From NCBI RefSeq assembly GCF_041080675.1, contig NZ_CP163520.1, forward strand, positions 4,588,001 to 4,652,000: a DNA stretch of 64,000 nt. Reading direction: 5' to 3'. Origin of the DNA: Streptomyces sp. cg36. GTDB taxonomy: Bacteria > Actinomycetota > Actinomycetes > Streptomycetales > Streptomycetaceae. Position 1 is the stretch's first letter; each line of letters begins with the position of its first letter. Positions 35,791-44,965 of this stretch are shown piece by piece. A program made the translations under genes and the position numbers. Under the pieces are notes generated by a model. The model did not search any database. It worked only from the letters and a program-made list of their open reading frames with translations, and had not been told where the DNA came from.

Positions 35791-38598
35791 ATGCCCTCCA
35801 ACACAACCGCCCCTTCCGCCAAGACGAAGGTCAGAAGGAAGGGACGCCGCGCCCGCCTGCTGCTGATCGTCCTGGTGCTGGCGCTCGTCGCGGGTGTCGG
35901 TTACGGCTCGTACTGGACCGTCAGTACGGTGCGCGCCTCCTTCCCGCAGACCACGGGGACGATCGAGCTCAACGGCCTGGCCGGCCCGGTGGAGGTCAAG
36001 CGCGACGGCTACGGGGTACCGCAGATCTACGCGGACAGCGACACCGACCTCTTCATGGCCCAGGGCTTCGTCCAGGCCCAGGACCGTTTCTGGGAGATGG
36101 ACGTCCGCCGCCACATCACCTCCGGCCGGCTGTCGGAGATGTTCGGCAAGGACCAGGTCGAGAGCGACGCCTTCCTGCGTACCCTCGGCTGGCGCCGGGT
36201 CGCGCAGCAGGAGTACGACACCAAGCTGTCACCGCAGACGAAGAAGTACCTCCAGGCGTACTCCGCCGGTGTCAACGCGTATCTGAAGGGCAAGGGCCCC
36301 AAGGACATCTCCGTCGAGTACGCGGCGCTGGACTTCGTCCACGACTACAAGGTCGAGAAGTGGACGCCGGTCGACTCGGTGGCCTGGCTCAAGGCCATGG
36401 CCTGGGACCTGCGCGGCAACATGCAGGACGAGATCGACCGCTCCCTGATGACGAGCAGGCTCACGCCCAAGCAGATCAAGGACCTGTACCCGGCGTACCC
36501 GACGGCGACCCACCGGCCGATCGTCGACGAGGGCTCGGTGAACAAGATCACCGGCAAGTACGACCAGAACCGCGAGCCGGGTACCGGCAACGGCACGGGT
36601 ACGGGCAACGGCACGGGCAATGGCACGGGCAACGGCAACGGCGGCACGGGCGCCCCGGTCCAGGGCGGCACCTCCGGCGGCGCCCAGACGCAGCTGGCCC
36701 GCCTCTCGGCCAGCCTCGACAAGATCCCGGCGCTGCTCGGGCCCAACGGCAGCGGCATCGGCTCCAACTCCTGGGTCGTCTCCGGCAAGTACACGACGAC
36801 CGGGATGCCGCTGCTGGCCAACGACCCGCACCTGGCACCGATGATGCCCTCGCTCTGGTACCAGATGGGCCTGCACTGCCGGACCGTCTCGGCCAAGTGC
36901 GGCTACGACGTGGCGGGCTACACGTTCTCCGGCATGCCGGGCGTGGTCATCGGCCACAACCAGGACGTCTCCTGGGGGTTCACCAACCTCGGCGCCGACG
37001 TGACCGACCTCTACCTGGAGAAGATCTCCGGCGACAGCTACACCGAGGACGGCAAGCAGAAGCCGCTCCTCACGCGCGAGGAGGTCATCAAGGTCGCGGG
37101 CGGCAAGAGCAAGACGATCACCGTGCGCGAGACCGACAACGGCCCGCTGGTCTCCGACCGCAACAACGAGCTGGAGAAGGTCGGCCAGAAGGCCCCCGTG
37201 GCCACCTCCGCGCCCGACCGGGGCGAGGGGTACGCGGTGTCCCTGCGCTGGACCGCGCTGGAGCCGGGCAAGTCCATGGACGCCGTCTTCGAGCTCGACC
37301 GCGCCAAGGACTTCAAGACCTTCCGGGCCGCCGCCAAGGACTTCGAGGTCCCCTCGCAGAACCTGATCTACGCGGACACCAAGGGCAACATCGGCTACCA
37401 GGCGCCGGGCCGCATCCCGGTCCGGGTCGGCGGGTACGACGGCACCACGCCCGCCCCGGGCTGGGACTCGCGGTACAGGTGGAAGAAGTACATCCCGTTC
37501 GAGCAGCTGCCGTACGAGCTCAATCCCAAGCGCGGCTACATCGTCACCGCCAACCAGGCCGTGGTCGACGAGAAGAAGTACCCGTACCTCCTGACGAAGG
37601 ACTGGGGCTACGGCACCCGCAGCCAGCGGATCAACGACCTCATCGAGTCGAAGACCAAGGACGGCGGGAAGATCTCCACCGAGGACATGCAGAAGATGCA
37701 GATGGACAACAGCAGCGAGATCGCCGCGCTGCTGACGCCCGCCCTGCTGAAGATCGACGTGTCCGACCCGGCCGTGCGGGAGGCGCAGAAGCTCCTGGAG
37801 GGCTGGGACTACACCCAGGAGCCGGACTCCGGTGCCGCCGCCTACTTCAACGCGGTCTGGCGCAACGTCCTCAAGCTGGCCTTCGGCAACAAGCTCCCCA
37901 AGGAGCTCCGGGTCAAGGGCGAGTGCCTGAACGTGCGCCCGCCGGACAGCTCCGGCCCGGTCGACGACCTCAACGGGCTGGTGCGCGAGTGCGGCCAGCG
38001 CGACACGGACTCGGCGCAGCCCGACGGCGGCGACCGCTGGTTCGAGGTGGTCCGCCGGATCTTCAACGACCAGAAGAACGCCTGGTGGCAGACGCCGCGC
38101 AGCCGTCTGGACCCGGCCACCACCACCCGGGACCAGCTGCTGGCGCGCGCCATGAAGGACGCCCGCTGGGAGCTGACGGCCAAGCTCGGCAAGGACGTCA
38201 CCAGCTGGAGCTGGGGCCGGCTGCACCAGCTGACGCTGCGCAACCAGACGCTCGGCATCGACGGTCCGGACATCCTCAAGTACCTGCTCAACCGCGGCCC
38301 GTGGAACCTGGGCGGCGGCGAGGCGGCGGTCAACGCGACGGGCTGGAACGCCGGAGGCGGTGACTACGGGGTGACCTGGGTGCCGTCGATGCGGATGGTG
38401 GTGAACCTGAAGGACTTCGACAAGTCGAAGTGGATCAACCTCACCGGCGCCTCGGGCCACGCCTACAGCGCGCACTACTCGGACCAGACCGGCAAGTGGG
38501 CCAGGGGCGAGCTGCTGGACTGGCAGTTCGGGGCGAACGCGGTCGACACGGCGACGGTCGACAAGCTCACCCTCAAGCCGGCGGCGGCCGGACAGTGA
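35791..38598 (+). CDS. Penicillin acylase-family N-terminal nucleophile hydrolase
   Basis: A 935-residue exported amidase. One N-terminal anchor/signal helix (LLLIVLVLALVAGVGYGSYW) is followed by the alpha chain (YGVPQIYADS, AQGFVQAQDRFWEMD), a spacer, and the beta chain beginning at Ser325 in GSNSWVVSG, the autocatalytic nucleophile of the family (compare SNMW in penicillin G acylase). A Gly-Thr-Asn repeat (about residues 262-285) lies in the spacer expected to be excised. Family members cleave penicillins, acyl-homoserine lactones or lipopeptides; the substrate here is unknown. ATG has CGAAGGAC upstream. Confidence 0.9.
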   Translation: MPSNTTAPSAKTKVRRKGRRARLLLIVLVLALVAGVGYGSYWTVSTVRASFPQTTGTIELNGLAGPVEVKRDGYGVPQIYADSDTDLFMAQGFVQAQDRFWEMDVRRHITSGRLSEMFGKDQVESDAFLRTLGWRRVAQQEYDTKLSPQTKKYLQAYSAGVNAYLKGKGPKDISVEYAALDFVHDYKVEKWTPVDSVAWLKAMAWDLRGNMQDEIDRSLMTSRLTPKQIKDLYPAYPTATHRPIVDEGSVNKITGKYDQNREPGTGNGTGTGNGTGNGTGNGNGGTGAPVQGGTSGGAQTQLARLSASLDKIPALLGPNGSGIGSNSWVVSGKYTTTGMPLLANDPHLAPMMPSLWYQMGLHCRTVSAKCGYDVAGYTFSGMPGVVIGHNQDVSWGFTNLGADVTDLYLEKISGDSYTEDGKQKPLLTREEVIKVAGGKSKTITVRETDNGPLVSDRNNELEKVGQKAPVATSAPDRGEGYAVSLRWTALEPGKSMDAVFELDRAKDFKTFRAAAKDFEVPSQNLIYADTKGNIGYQAPGRIPVRVGGYDGTTPAPGWDSRYRWKKYIPFEQLPYELNPKRGYIVTANQAVVDEKKYPYLLTKDWGYGTRSQRINDLIESKTKDGGKISTEDMQKMQMDNSSEIAALLTPALLKIDVSDPAVREAQKLLEGWDYTQEPDSGAAAYFNAVWRNVLKLAFGNKLPKELRVKGECLNVRPPDSSGPVDDLNGLVRECGQRDTDSAQPDGGDRWFEVVRRIFNDQKNAWWQTPRSRLDPATTTRDQLLARAMKDARWELTAKLGKDVTSWSWGRLHQLTLRNQTLGIDGPDILKYLLNRGPWNLGGGEAAVNATGWNAGGGDYGVTWVPSMRMVVNLKDFDKSKWINLTGASGHAYSAHYSDQTGKWARGELLDWQFGANAVDTATVDKLTLKPAAAGQ

Positions 38599-38615
38599 GG
38601 CGCGCGGGCCGAGGG

Positions 38616-38633
38616 TCCGTCCCGAGGGACGGG
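38616..38633. terminator. Short hairpin between convergent genes
   Basis: CCGTCC-CGAG-GGACGG lies between the acylase stop and the convergent cyclo-ligase stop. The stem is short, so function is less certain than for other terminators here. Confidence 0.5.
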
Positions 38634-38649
38634 CTCCGGGCCCTGCGGC

Positions 38650-39243
38650 TCAGGACGCGAAGCGGGTCACACCGCGCGGGGTGACCACCGCGTGCACGGG
38701 GTGGTCGTGCGGTTCCTCCGGGACCCGCGCGACCACCTCGTTCGCGTACAGGAGCACTACGCGCGCGGGGTCGTGGCCGGCCGCGTCGATCCTGGCGAGA
38801 ACCCGGTCGTAGGAGCCGCCGCCCCGGCCGAGCCGCATGCCGCGGGCGTCGACGGCGAGACCGGGCAGCAGTACGGTGTCCGCGCCCAGGACGGCCGCCG
38901 TGCCGAGCCGGGGACCGGTGGGCTCCAGGAGCCCCCGGCCGGCCGGTGCGAGACGGTCCGGGCCCTCGTACTCCGCCCAGTCCAGATCATTGTCCGATTG
39001 CAGTACGGGCAGCAGGACCCGCACTCCCCGCGCGCGCAGCACGTCCAGGAGGGCGCGGGTGCCCGGCTCGCGCCCCACCGAGACGTACGCGGCCACGGCC
39101 CCGGCTGCCGCGAGCTCGGGCAGGCCGAGCGCACGGTCCGCCAGCGCCGCGGCGAAGGCGTGCACGTCGTCCTCCGTCAGGAGGCGCCGGGCACCCAGCA
39201 GCTCCCGGCGCAAGAGGGCCTTTTCGGCTGCATCATCACTCAC
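38650..39243 (-). CDS. 5-formyltetrahydrofolate cyclo-ligase
   Basis: A 197-residue enzyme converting 5-formyl-THF to 5,10-methenyl-THF with ATP. Conserved EKALLRRELL at the N-terminus, VLLPGLAVDARGMRLGRGGGSYDR in two overlapping halves (the GxGGGxYDR ATP site), and the final VTPRGVTRF are visible. The GTG 39243 is the only plausible start; no good ribosome site precedes it. Divergent from galU across 93 bp. Confidence 0.93.
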   Translation of the reverse strand: MSDDAAEKALLRRELLGARRLLTEDDVHAFAAALADRALGLPELAAAGAVAAYVSVGREPGTRALLDVLRARGVRVLLPVLQSDNDLDWAEYEGPDRLAPAGRGLLEPTGPRLGTAAVLGADTVLLPGLAVDARGMRLGRGGGSYDRVLARIDAAGHDPARVVLLYANEVVARVPEEPHDHPVHAVVTPRGVTRFAS

Positions 39244-39323
39244 AGTGTTTTCACAATCCCCTCAAATGCCTGTTTATGAGAGCGAATTAACCGGAGGATA
39301 ATCTTCCTCACCTACGCAGCGGT

Positions 39324-39329
39324 TAGTGT
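39324..39329 (+). promoter_or_regulatory. -10 box (TAGTGT) of leaderless galU
   Basis: TAGTGT ends 7 nt before the ATG at 39337; no Shine-Dalgarno sequence is present. Confidence 0.5.
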
Positions 39330-39336
39330 GCTGCGC

Positions 39337-40248
39337 ATGACTCAGTCGCCCCCACGGATCACCAAGGCTGTCATTCCGGCGGCAGGACTCGGGACCCGGT
39401 TCCTGCCGGCCACCAAGGCCACGCCCAAGGAGATGCTGCCGGTCGTCGACAAGCCCGCGATCCAGTACGTGGTCGAGGAGGCGGTCGCCGCCGGCCTCTC
39501 GGACGTCCTGATGATCACCGGGCGCAACAAGCGCCCCCTGGAGGACCACTTCGACCGCAACTACGAGCTGGAGGAGGCCCTCTCCCGCAAGGGCGACGAG
39601 GCCCGGCTCGCCAAGGTGCGGGAGTCCAGCGACCTGGCCGCCATGCACTACGTGCGCCAGGGCGACCCCAAGGGCCTCGGCCACGCGGTGCTGTGCGCCG
39701 CGCCGCACGTGGGCGAGCAGCCCTTCGCCGTGCTCCTCGGCGACGACCTCATCGACTCGCGCGACGCGCTGCTCTCCCGGATGGTGGAGATCCAGGAGCG
39801 CGAGGGCGGCAGTGTGATCGCGCTGATGGAGGTCGAGCCCTCCCAGATCCACCTGTACGGCTGCGCGGCCGTCGAGCCCACCGGCCACGGCGACGTCGTC
39901 CGGATCACCGGCCTGGTGGAGAAGCCCGACCCGGCGGACGCCCCCAGCAACCTCGCCATCATCGGCCGGTACGTGCTGGACCCCGCCGTCTTCGCGATAC
40001 TGCGTCAGACCGAGCCGGGCCGGGGCGGCGAGATCCAGCTCACCGACGCCCTCCAGCAGCTGGCCGCCGACGAGAAGGTCGGCGGTCCGGTGCACGGCGT
40101 GGTCTTCAAGGGCCGCCGCTATGACACCGGCGACCGCGGGGACTATCTGCGGGCGATTGTCAGACTCGCGTGCGAACGTGAAGACCTGGGACCCGACTTC
40201 AAGTCCTGGCTTCGCAGATACGTCACCGAGGAGATGCAGACACCTTGA
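39337..40248 (+). CDS. galU: UTP-glucose-1-phosphate uridylyltransferase
   Basis: A 303-residue nucleotidyltransferase making UDP-glucose for trehalose, teichoic acid and glycan synthesis. The nucleotide loop KAVIPAAGLGTRFLPATKA, the KEMLPVVDKPAIQY segment, and DPKGLGHAV are diagnostic of GalU. ATG 39337 is preferred to GTG 39328 because the -10-like box overlaps the latter. Its TGA overlaps the TTG start of the moeA-type gene, starting a run of coupled genes reaching rimJ. Confidence 0.95.
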   Translation: MTQSPPRITKAVIPAAGLGTRFLPATKATPKEMLPVVDKPAIQYVVEEAVAAGLSDVLMITGRNKRPLEDHFDRNYELEEALSRKGDEARLAKVRESSDLAAMHYVRQGDPKGLGHAVLCAAPHVGEQPFAVLLGDDLIDSRDALLSRMVEIQEREGGSVIALMEVEPSQIHLYGCAAVEPTGHGDVVRITGLVEKPDPADAPSNLAIIGRYVLDPAVFAILRQTEPGRGGEIQLTDALQQLAADEKVGGPVHGVVFKGRRYDTGDRGDYLRAIVRLACEREDLGPDFKSWLRRYVTEEMQTP

Positions 40249-41546
40249 GCAACACGATCTGGTCGGTGGACGAGCACCTGGAGGACATCCTCGCCGCCGT
40301 GGAGCCGCTCGAACCGATCGAGCTGCAACTGCCCGACGCCCAGGGCTGCGTCCTGGTCGAGGACGTCACGGTGCCCGTCGCCCTGCCGCCCTTCGACAAC
40401 AGCTCGATGGACGGGTACGCGGTGCGGGTCGCCGATGTGGCGGGCGCCAGCGAGGAGTTCCCCGCGGTGCTCCGGGTCATCGGCGACGTGGCGGCGGGCA
40501 GCGGCGAGCTCCCGTCCGTCGGTCCCGGCGAAGCCGCCCGGATCATGACCGGTGCCCCGCTGCCGCCCGGCGCCGAGGCCGTCGTCCCGGTCGAGTGGAC
40601 CGACGGCGGCGCGGGCGGGGGCGCGGCCACCGCCATGCGCCCCGCCGGAGCCGCCCCCGAGGGCGCGAGCGGAGAGGTCCGGGTGCACCGGCCCGCCGAG
40701 GCCCGCGCCCACGTCCGCGCGCGTGGCAGCGATGTGCGCGCGGGCGACCTGGCGCTCTCGGCCGGCACCGTGCTCGGCCCGCCCCAGATCGGGCTGCTGG
40801 CCGCCATCGGCCGGGGCACGGTCCGGGTCCGCCCGCGCCCGCGCGTGGTGGTCCTGTCCACCGGGAGCGAACTGGTGCAGCCCGGCGAGGAGTTGGGCGA
40901 GGGTCAGATCTACGACTCCAACAGCTTCGCGCTGGCCGCCGCCGCGCGCGACGCGGGAGCCATCGCCTACCGGGTGGGCGCGGTCACCGACGACGCGGAG
41001 ACCCTGCGCGCCACCATCGACGACCAGCTGATCCGCGCCGATCTGCTGGTCACCACGGGCGGCGTCAGCGTCGGGGCGTACGACGTGGTGAAGGAGGCGC
41101 TGTCCTCGGTGGGCGACGAGGACGAGCCGGGCAGCGGGATCGACTTCCGCAAGCTCGCCATGCAGCCGGGCAAGCCGCAGGGGTTCGGCTCGATCGGCCC
41201 CGACCACACCCCGCTGCTCGCCCTGCCGGGCAACCCGGTGTCGTCGTACGTCTCGTTCGAGCTCTTCGTCCGCCCGGTGATCCGCACCCTGATGGGGCTG
41301 CCGGACGTGCACCGCCCGCGCGCACGCGGCGAGCTCACCGCCGCCAAGGCGCTCTCCTCCCCGGCGGGCCGCCGCCAGTTCCTTCGGGGCGCGTACGACG
41401 CGGAGAGCGGCACCGTCACGCCCGTGGGCGGCGCCGGATCGCACCTCATCGCGGCCCTGGCCCAGGCGGACTGCCTGATCGTGCTGCCCGAGGACGTCAC
41501 CTCGGCGGAGCCCGGCTCCGAAGTGGAGGTGGTCCTGCTCGGCTGA
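40245..41546 (+). CDS. moeA: Molybdopterin molybdotransferase MoeA / gephyrin-like Glp
   Basis: A 433-residue enzyme inserting molybdate into adenylated molybdopterin. FDNSSMDGYAVRV, RIMTGAPLPPGAEAVVPVE and the MoCF-domain VVVLSTGSELVQPGEEL, TTGGVSVGAYD and LLALPGNPVSSYVSFELF are all present. TTG start overlaps the galU stop (TTGA). A Gly/Ala-rich insert (about residues 123-145) interrupts domain III. In actinobacteria this gephyrin-like protein (Glp) is reported to interact with the membrane protein GlpR/SepX, whose gene lies three genes downstream. Confidence 0.93.
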   Translation: MSNTIWSVDEHLEDILAAVEPLEPIELQLPDAQGCVLVEDVTVPVALPPFDNSSMDGYAVRVADVAGASEEFPAVLRVIGDVAAGSGELPSVGPGEAARIMTGAPLPPGAEAVVPVEWTDGGAGGGAATAMRPAGAAPEGASGEVRVHRPAEARAHVRARGSDVRAGDLALSAGTVLGPPQIGLLAAIGRGTVRVRPRPRVVVLSTGSELVQPGEELGEGQIYDSNSFALAAAARDAGAIAYRVGAVTDDAETLRATIDDQLIRADLLVTTGGVSVGAYDVVKEALSSVGDEDEPGSGIDFRKLAMQPGKPQGFGSIGPDHTPLLALPGNPVSSYVSFELFVRPVIRTLMGLPDVHRPRARGELTAAKALSSPAGRRQFLRGAYDAESGTVTPVGGAGSHLIAALAQADCLIVLPEDVTSAEPGSEVEVVLLG

Positions 41547-41607
41547 CCGGCCCGGGGTGGCGGTACCGTGTCTGCCCACACAGGCCGGACCGGGAGTGCC
41601 ACACACC

Positions 41608-42104
<497 letters not shown>

Positions 42105-42108
<4 letters not shown>

Positions 42109-42704
42109 CCGCGCCCGGAGGGGACTTCGTCCCGGCGCGCCCCGGAGTGGCGGGCGCGCCGCCGTTCCCCGGCGACTCCGCGGGCCTCGGTCCCGCGCTG
42201 CTCGCCCCGTACGCGGCCCTGGTGGTCACCGCCTCCAACCGCGCGGCGGCCGGGGTGTACGCGGACCGGGGCGGGCCGATCCTCGCCGAGGGGCTCGCCG
42301 GGCTCGGCTTCGCCGTGGACGGGCCGCTGGTCGTGCCCGACGGCGACCCCGTCGAGCAGGCGCTGCGCGCGGGCGCGGCGGCCGGGTACGACGTCATCGT
42401 CACCACCGGCGGGACCGGCATCTCGCCCACCGACCGCACCCCCGACGCCACCCGCCGCGTCATCGACTACGAGGTGCCCGGCATCCCGGAGGCGATCCGC
42501 GCCGAGGGCCTGGCCAAGGTGGCGACCGCGGCGCTCTCGCGCGGGCTCGCCGGGGTCGCGGGCGGGGGCACCCTGATCGTCAACCTGCCGGGCTCCACCG
42601 GCGGCGTCCGCGACGGACTGGCCGTCCTGGAGCGGCTGCTGACGCACGCCGTCGACCAGATCCGCGGCGGCGACCACCCCAGACCCGCGGGGAGCCCAAG
42701 CTGA
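42105..42704 (+). CDS. mog: Molybdopterin adenylyltransferase (MogA/MoaB family)
   Basis: A 199-residue MoCF-fold protein that adenylates molybdopterin before molybdate insertion. VVTASNRAAAGVYADRGGPI, TTGGTGISPTDRTPDATR and NLPGSTGGVRDGL are the family signatures. The first ~30 residues are a Pro/Ala/Gly-rich extension. GTG overlaps the moaC stop, and its own TGA overlaps a CTG that begins the RimJ-like gene. Confidence 0.93.
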
Positions 42705-43327
42705 ACGTTCCATCCTGGCCGGTCGAGCTGACGGACGGTGAGGTCCACCTCCGTCCGATAAAGCTGCGCGACCAGCGCACCTGGCGCGAGGTGAACCGGC
42801 GCAACCGCGAGTGGCTGCGGCCCTGGGAGGCCACCATCCCGCCGCCCGCGCCGGGCGCCCCGCCCGCGCAGCGGCCCACCTACCGCCAGATGGTGCGCCA
42901 TCTGCGGGCGGAGGCGAACGCGGGCCGCATGCTGCCCTTCGTCATCGAGTACCGGGGCGAACTGGTCGGCCAGCTCACGGTCGCCGGGATCACCTGGGGC
43001 TCGATGTGCTCCGGGCACGTCGGCTACTGGGTGGACCGGGAGGTGGCGGGCCGGGGCGTGATGCCCACGGCCGTGGCGCTCGCCACCGACCACTGCTTCC
43101 GTTCGGTCGGGCTGCACCGCATGGAGGTGTGTATCCGCCCGGAGAACGGGCCGAGCCGGCGGGTTGTGGAGAAACTCGGATTCCGCGAGGAGGGTCTGCG
43201 CCCGCGCTATCTCCACATCGACGGCGGCTGGCGGGACCATCTCGTGTACGCGCTGACGGCCGAGGAAGTGCCGGAGGGGCTGCTGAACCGCTGGCGGCAG
43301 GCACGCCGGGCGCATCACGAGAAATGA
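42701..43327 (+). CDS. rimJ: RimJ/RimL-type GNAT N-acetyltransferase, probable CTG start
   Basis: A 208-residue GNAT. Beginning at CTG 42701 it opens with PSWPVELTDGEVHLRPIKLR, the complete first strand and helix of RimJ-type acetyltransferases; the first conventional start, GTG 42791, would delete these. No ATG/GTG/TTG lies between the preceding in-frame stop and 42791. The CTG overlaps the mog stop (CTGA) and follows GGGGAG by 7 nt. The CoA-binding region is VDREVAGRGVMPTAVALA. It would acetylate a protein N-terminus, perhaps a ribosomal protein. Confidence 0.85.
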   Translation: MNVPSWPVELTDGEVHLRPIKLRDQRTWREVNRRNREWLRPWEATIPPPAPGAPPAQRPTYRQMVRHLRAEANAGRMLPFVIEYRGELVGQLTVAGITWGSMCSGHVGYWVDREVAGRGVMPTAVALATDHCFRSVGLHRMEVCIRPENGPSRRVVEKLGFREEGLRPRYLHIDGGWRDHLVYALTAEEVPEGLLNRWRQARRAHHEK

Positions 43328-43456
43328 AATAAGCGTTCGAATTCGATCGTCGTTCGACCGTGAACCGATCTGAAGAATCACAAAAAAAGCCAGTGATATC
43401 AGCCAGATCGTGCGACACACCGGCTCAATTGGCGTATCCCCTCGCGCCCGTCCCTC

Positions 43457-43462
43457 TACCGT
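43457..43462 (+). promoter_or_regulatory. -10 box (TACCGT) of leaderless sepX
   Basis: TACCGT ends 7 nt before the GTG at 43470. It lies at the end of an A/T-rich stretch (43328-43410) that includes a run of seven A. Confidence 0.5.
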
Positions 43463-43469
43463 GTGGGGT

Positions 43470-44633
43470 GTGAGCAGCAGCGGCCTCATTTACGCAGTCA
43501 TCGTCGGGGCCTGGGCCGCCTACTTGGTGCCGATGTGGCTCCGCAGGCAGGACGAGCTCAATGAGGCACGTCCGACGGAACGCTTCAGCACTGCCATCCG
43601 GCTGCTGTCCGGACGGTCTGCCATGGAGCGCCGGTACGCCAGGGAGCTTCGGCAGCGAGGTTCTGGCGCCCCCGCACCCGACGCCGACCCGGACGCGCCG
43701 ACGGAGTCCCTGGGGGACCCCGGCAACGGCGTCGACGTCCGGGACCTCGCCGTACCCAGGACGCACCCGACGGGCACCGGCGCGCAGCGGTCGGCCGGGC
43801 CCGTGGAGTCCGGCACCGGGCACCGCGTCCCGCCCCGCCGGGAGCCCCCCGTCGACACCCGCACCGGTGCGGGGCGCCGGAGCGATGAGCGGGCGGAGGG
43901 CGCGCGGCAGGCCCAGGGGCGCCGGCGCACCGGCCGTACCCCGGCCGCCGCGGAGCGCGCCCGGCGCGCCCGGCGCAGTGCCGTCCTCGCGCGCCGCCGG
44001 CGTACCACGGTGATCCTCTTCCTCGCCTTCACGCTGGGCGCGGTCGTCGCGGCCGTGGGCGGGCTCGGGTTCCTGTGGGCGCCCGCGGTGCCCGCCGTGC
44101 TGCTCAGCGCGTACATCGTGCACCTGCGGGCCAAGGAGCGGCGGCGGTTCGCGTTCGTCATGGACCGGCGGCGCGCCGAGGCCGCCGCCGCGCGGCTGCG
44201 CGAGCGCCAGCCGCGCAGCCGGCCCGCCGCCGTCCCCGAGACCGAGGACGAGCCGGAGCCGCACGCGGCCCCCGAGCCGGAACCCGCGGCGGCGGTCTCC
44301 CCCCAGGAGGCCGACCGGCGGGCCCTGGTCGAGCAGACCGACCACGCCGAGTGGGTCGACCAGCAGCGCGAGCGGGGTCCCGAACGCGGGGACAGCTGGG
44401 AGCCGGTGCCGGTGCCGCTGCCCACCTATGTGACGGCCCCGGTCGCCCCGCGCGCCACCGGCAGCATCGATCTGGGCGCGCCCGACACCTGGTCCTCGGC
44501 CCGCTCCTCCACCGCGGACCCGACGGCCCCGGCCGCCCCGGCACCCCGCCGGCGCGGCACGCCGAGCAGCCGCCGGACCCCGCTCTTCGACCAGTACGCG
44601 GACGAGGACCGGCCCCGCGCGGCCAACGAGTGA
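43470..44633 (+). CDS. sepX: Divisome membrane protein SepX/GlpR
   Basis: A 387-residue protein. The N-terminus SSSGLIYAVIVGAWAAYLVP is a first helix; PMWLRRQDELNEARPTERFS and AIRLLSGRSAMERRYARE follow, a stretch I recognise as SepX, formerly GlpR, the receptor of the gephyrin-like protein Glp. Two more helices occur near residues 175-220, then a long disordered Pro/Glu-rich tail. SepX is reported to stabilise division septa in Streptomyces hyphae. Location near moeA (glp) matches the known partner. GTG 43470 gives the conserved N-terminus. Confidence 0.88.
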   Translation: MSSSGLIYAVIVGAWAAYLVPMWLRRQDELNEARPTERFSTAIRLLSGRSAMERRYARELRQRGSGAPAPDADPDAPTESLGDPGNGVDVRDLAVPRTHPTGTGAQRSAGPVESGTGHRVPPRREPPVDTRTGAGRRSDERAEGARQAQGRRRTGRTPAAAERARRARRSAVLARRRRTTVILFLAFTLGAVVAAVGGLGFLWAPAVPAVLLSAYIVHLRAKERRRFAFVMDRRRAEAAAARLRERQPRSRPAAVPETEDEPEPHAAPEPEPAAAVSPQEADRRALVEQTDHAEWVDQQRERGPERGDSWEPVPVPLPTYVTAPVAPRATGSIDLGAPDTWSSARSSTADPTAPAAPAPRRRGTPSSRRTPLFDQYADEDRPRAANE

Positions 44634-44708
44634 CGGGGGTCTCGCTGACCAGCGGGGACCGGATTTCCGAGCACCTCTGTTGTGGTGCTAAGGTTTCACT
44701 CGTTGCAA

Positions 44709-44782
44709 GGGCCTGTGGCGCAGTCCGGTAGCGCACCTCGTTCGCATCGAGGGGGTCAGGGGTTCGAATCCCCTCAGGTCCA
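44709..44782 (+). tRNA. tRNA-Ala (anticodon CGC)
   Basis: A 74-nt cloverleaf without encoded CCA. The acceptor GGGCCTG pairs with CAGGTCC and keeps the alanine identity G3-U70 wobble. The anticodon arm is CCTCG-TTCGCAT-CGAGG, with anticodon CGC; the T-arm contains GGTTCGAATCC. No integrase or partial tRNA copy is next to it. Confidence 0.95.
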
Positions 44783-44820
44783 CAACAACAAGCCTTCGCG
44801 GGTTCACTCGCGAAAGGTCC

Positions 44821-44864
44821 ACGAAATCCCGGTCAGACGGTTCACCGTCCGGCCGGGATTTCGT
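44821..44864 (+). terminator. tRNA terminator hairpin
   Basis: A 12-bp outer stem (44821-44832 with 44853-44864) encloses an inner GACGG-TTCA-CCGTC hairpin, 38 nt after the tRNA. Confidence 0.8.
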
Positions 44865-44965
44865 CGTTGAGCGCCCACTCCGGCGCCGGGCGGCCCGGCT
44901 TCTTCCCTGCGGCCCGGCCCGCCCTCCTCCTCGATTCCCCCGCGCGGCTTGTGACGGCCCGTCGG

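Noticed and set aside
42791..43327. RimJ-like gene starting at GTG 42791
   Set aside because: This start would remove the first strand and helix of the GNAT fold and lacks a ribosome site; CTG 42701 is better supported.
44709..44782. tRNA-Ala as an attachment site of an integrated element
   Set aside because: No integrase, excisionase or direct repeat of the tRNA 3' end is present nearby; the flanking genes look like core genes.
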